A DNA stretch of 7,196 nt from an uncultured Eubacteriales bacterium (GTDB taxonomy: Bacteria > Bacillota > Clostridia > Lachnospirales > Lachnospiraceae), in NCBI GenBank assembly GCA_900321525.1, contig ONWL01000069.1, forward strand, positions 1-7,196, in the 5' to 3' direction. This document shows, piece after piece, positions 5,898 to 7,196 of the stretch (the first letter of the stretch is position 1; each line of letters begins with the position of its first letter). The notes under the pieces are model-generated. The model ran no database searches. It was not told the origin of the DNA and saw nothing but the letters and a program-made list of their open reading frames with translations. Position numbers and translations under genes: made by a program.

Positions 5898-6956
5898 ATG
5901 AAGTTAACACGTAAGAGCAGCGTTGCTGCACTTCTCACTCTGACCATGGGGCTGGGGTTATTTTCAGGCTGTGAAAGAGGGAGAACTGCAGATGATGCAA
6001 AGACGGTAGTTGCAAAATATGGCAATGAAAAAATTTATCTGAATGAGGCGCGTTTTTATGCACAGCTGAGTCAGTACCAGTACGAAGAGCAGTATGCAAT
6101 GGCTGCGTACTGGCAAACCGAACTGACTACAGGATATACCTACGAGGACAGTGTAAAAGATGATGCCATGGCAAAGGTGTTGCAGACCCGTATCCTGTGT
6201 GAGCAGGCAGATGCACTTGGCGTATCTCTGGACGATGAGGATACTTCCAAGATTTCGGAAGCGGTAGAGGGTTTTCTGGCAAGTGCGGAGGGCATTGCCA
6301 TTGGTGCAGATGAGACATTGGTGAAAACAATCTATACACAGAATGCGCTGGCAAACAAAGTACAGCAGGAACTGGTTGCGGATACCGACAAAGAAGTAGA
6401 TGAGGAACAGTTTGCATGCCGTGATATGGATTGTATCGTCATCTATCCAAGTGAAACTGAGGATGGAGAGGAAGATACGGTGGATGAAGCTGCAGCGGCA
6501 GAGGAAATTCAGGCATATATGGAAAAAGGCGAAGCTGTAGATGACATTTATGATCAGTATGACAGTGATGTATATTCCATGTACAAGTTCAATGAATATG
6601 CGGTTTGCCTCAATGATGAATATCCATTTTCAGATGAATTGTTTGGGTTGGAAGAAGAAGGGGACGTGGTCACCTATCATGATGAGGATACGGATCGGTA
6701 TTATGTCATTCGTTTGACTGCCTTGACGGATGAGGAAGCTACTGCAGATGCCATTGCAAAGGAGATTAGTAGCAGAGAGAGCGAGAATTTCAATACAAAA
6801 TATGAAGATTTGAAGGCGAAGGCAAAGAGTTTTAAAGTAGAGGAGGATGTGTGGGCATCCGTTACATTTGAAGAGGCTTTGTATGTGGTGCCTGCTACTT
6901 CTGCTGAGACTGAGGAAACAGAAGAGACAGTAGAAGAGAGCACAGAGGCAGAATAA
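5898..6956 (+). CDS. SurA/PrsA-like foldase lipoprotein (annotated in relatives as peptidylprolyl isomerase)
   Basis: The 352-residue protein starts with a lipoprotein signal peptide: basic MKLTRK, a hydrophobic stretch (about 8-22) and the lipobox LFSGC, with Cys25 as the predicted lipidated residue. It is therefore likely anchored on the outer face of the membrane. Residues about 35-165 (VVAKYGNEKIYLNEARFYA onward, then alternating helices) resemble the SurA/PrsA N-terminal chaperone domain. Residues about 174-275 lie where a parvulin domain would be, but GGxLG-like and other typical parvulin landmarks are not visible, so isomerase activity is doubtful. A helical return segment (about 278-325) and a Glu/Thr-rich acidic tail (about 335-352) follow. 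The protein is very acidic overall. Two cysteines are close together (Cys174, Cys179), with further ones at 101 and 237. A secreted foldase after mfd is a recurrent arrangement in Lachnospiraceae. The likely role is chaperoning exported proteins; the client is unknown. It has its own promoter, leader and terminator. Confidence 0.75.
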   Translation: MKLTRKSSVAALLTLTMGLGLFSGCERGRTADDAKTVVAKYGNEKIYLNEARFYAQLSQYQYEEQYAMAAYWQTELTTGYTYEDSVKDDAMAKVLQTRILCEQADALGVSLDDEDTSKISEAVEGFLASAEGIAIGADETLVKTIYTQNALANKVQQELVADTDKEVDEEQFACRDMDCIVIYPSETEDGEEDTVDEAAAAEEIQAYMEKGEAVDDIYDQYDSDVYSMYKFNEYAVCLNDEYPFSDELFGLEEEGDVVTYHDEDTDRYYVIRLTALTDEEATADAIAKEISSRESENFNTKYEDLKAKAKSFKVEEDVWASVTFEEALYVVPATSAETEETEETVEESTEAE

Positions 6957-6981
6957 AACGAGCAAGAGAAAGAGCCACGAT

Positions 6982-7021
6982 GCATACCTTCCGGAATGGG
7001 AGGGGGATGCTGTTGCTTTTT
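6982..7021 (+). terminator. Probable Rho-independent terminator after the foldase gene
   Basis: GCAT (6982-6985) pairs with ATGC (7007-7010). Inside it CCTTCC (6987-6992) pairs with GGGAGG (6998-7003) around a 5-base loop, with one G-U pair and an unpaired GGG bulge. A run of five T residues (7017-7021) follows after six further bases. It begins 26 bases after the stop codon at 6956. The gap between stem and T-run and the bulge make it imperfect, but its position fits the end of the transcript. Confidence 0.55.
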
Positions 7022-7125
7022 AAGTGGAGATGTAATAGAAACGTTTTAAGGGGGTTCGGTATGTGAATTTTTCAAGAAACGGGAAGAAATACAAAAGAAA
7101 ATTCAGGAAAATAGAAGAAAAACAG

Positions 7126-7154
7126 TTTACAAATCTCATGTTATCGTGTATGCT
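7126..7154 (+). promoter_or_regulatory. Candidate promoter for a gene beyond the right edge
   Basis: TTTACA (7126-7131, five of six consensus bases) is followed after 17 bases by TATGCT (7149-7154, four of six). The upstream stretch 7083-7122 is rich in A-runs, like an UP element. Transcription would start near 7161. The -10 box lies in the spacer of an inverted repeat, TGTTATC (7139-7145) and GATAACA (7155-7161), which could be an operator or a hairpin at the transcript start. The rest of 7022-7125 shows no convincing gene. The regulated gene is outside the window; spoVT would fit the family gene order, but that is a guess. Confidence 0.45.
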
Positions 7155-7196
7155 GATAACACGGAAAAGATAATTGAAAGTTTTTTCGAGAAAGCA

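Noticed and set aside
7064..7143. Forespore sigma-G promoter before the next gene
   Set aside because: CATGTTA (7137-7143) fits the -10 pattern and TGAATT (7064-7069) resembles a -35 box, but neither has a matching partner at the right spacing.
7063..7173. 36-codon frame starting with GTG, preceded by AAGGGGG at 8 bases
   Set aside because: The product is Lys/Arg-rich simply because the DNA is A-rich, it has a GTG start, and it overlaps the promoter candidate. No family resemblance was seen. The ribosome binding site is the only support.

Overview
The window looks like a housekeeping stretch of a low-to-mid G+C Gram-positive chromosome of the class Clostridia, most likely a gut Lachnospiraceae. 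The reasons are strong AGGAGG ribosome binding sites, sigma-A type promoters, a YhgE/Pip-type membrane protein, and the order pth - mfd - SurA/PrsA-like lipoprotein, which is familiar from that group. All genes lie on the plus strand. I saw no tRNA, rRNA, CRISPR array, insertion sequence or phage gene.

Layout: (1) Bases 1-1260 are the 3' part of a YhgE/Pip family membrane protein. Its extracytoplasmic part is built of 14-residue (42-bp) tandem repeats and is followed by five predicted membrane helices. (2) Bases 1261-1590 are non-coding, with an intrinsic terminator (about 1292-1317, inside a larger nested hairpin) and a promoter (1488-1516) for the next operon. (3) Bases 1591-2163 encode peptidyl-tRNA hydrolase (pth). 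After 41 bases, bases 2205-5741 encode the transcription-repair coupling factor (mfd). The two are probably co-transcribed. (4) A well-formed promoter (TTGCTT-17-TATAAT) overlaps the mfd stop codon. It opens a leader of about 136 bases before a secreted lipoprotein of the SurA/PrsA foldase type (5898-6956). (5) A probable terminator (6982-7021) follows, then an A-rich non-coding stretch with a promoter candidate at the right edge (7126-7154) for a gene outside the window. By family synteny that gene could be spoVT, but this cannot be seen here.

Pth recycles peptidyl-tRNA from stalled or abortive translation. Mfd removes stalled RNA polymerase and recruits UvrABC. The lipoprotein probably assists folding outside the membrane. 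The first two share a stalled-machinery theme, and the third is a conserved neighbour with its own promoter.

The parts most worth a second look are the mfd-to-lipoprotein leader, the 42-bp repeat array, and the absence of recognisable parvulin catalytic motifs in the foldase. The leader has chained mini-ORFs, a hairpin that can cover the ribosome binding site, and duplicated sequence blocks. No clearly new system is evident; most of the window is ordinary core genome.
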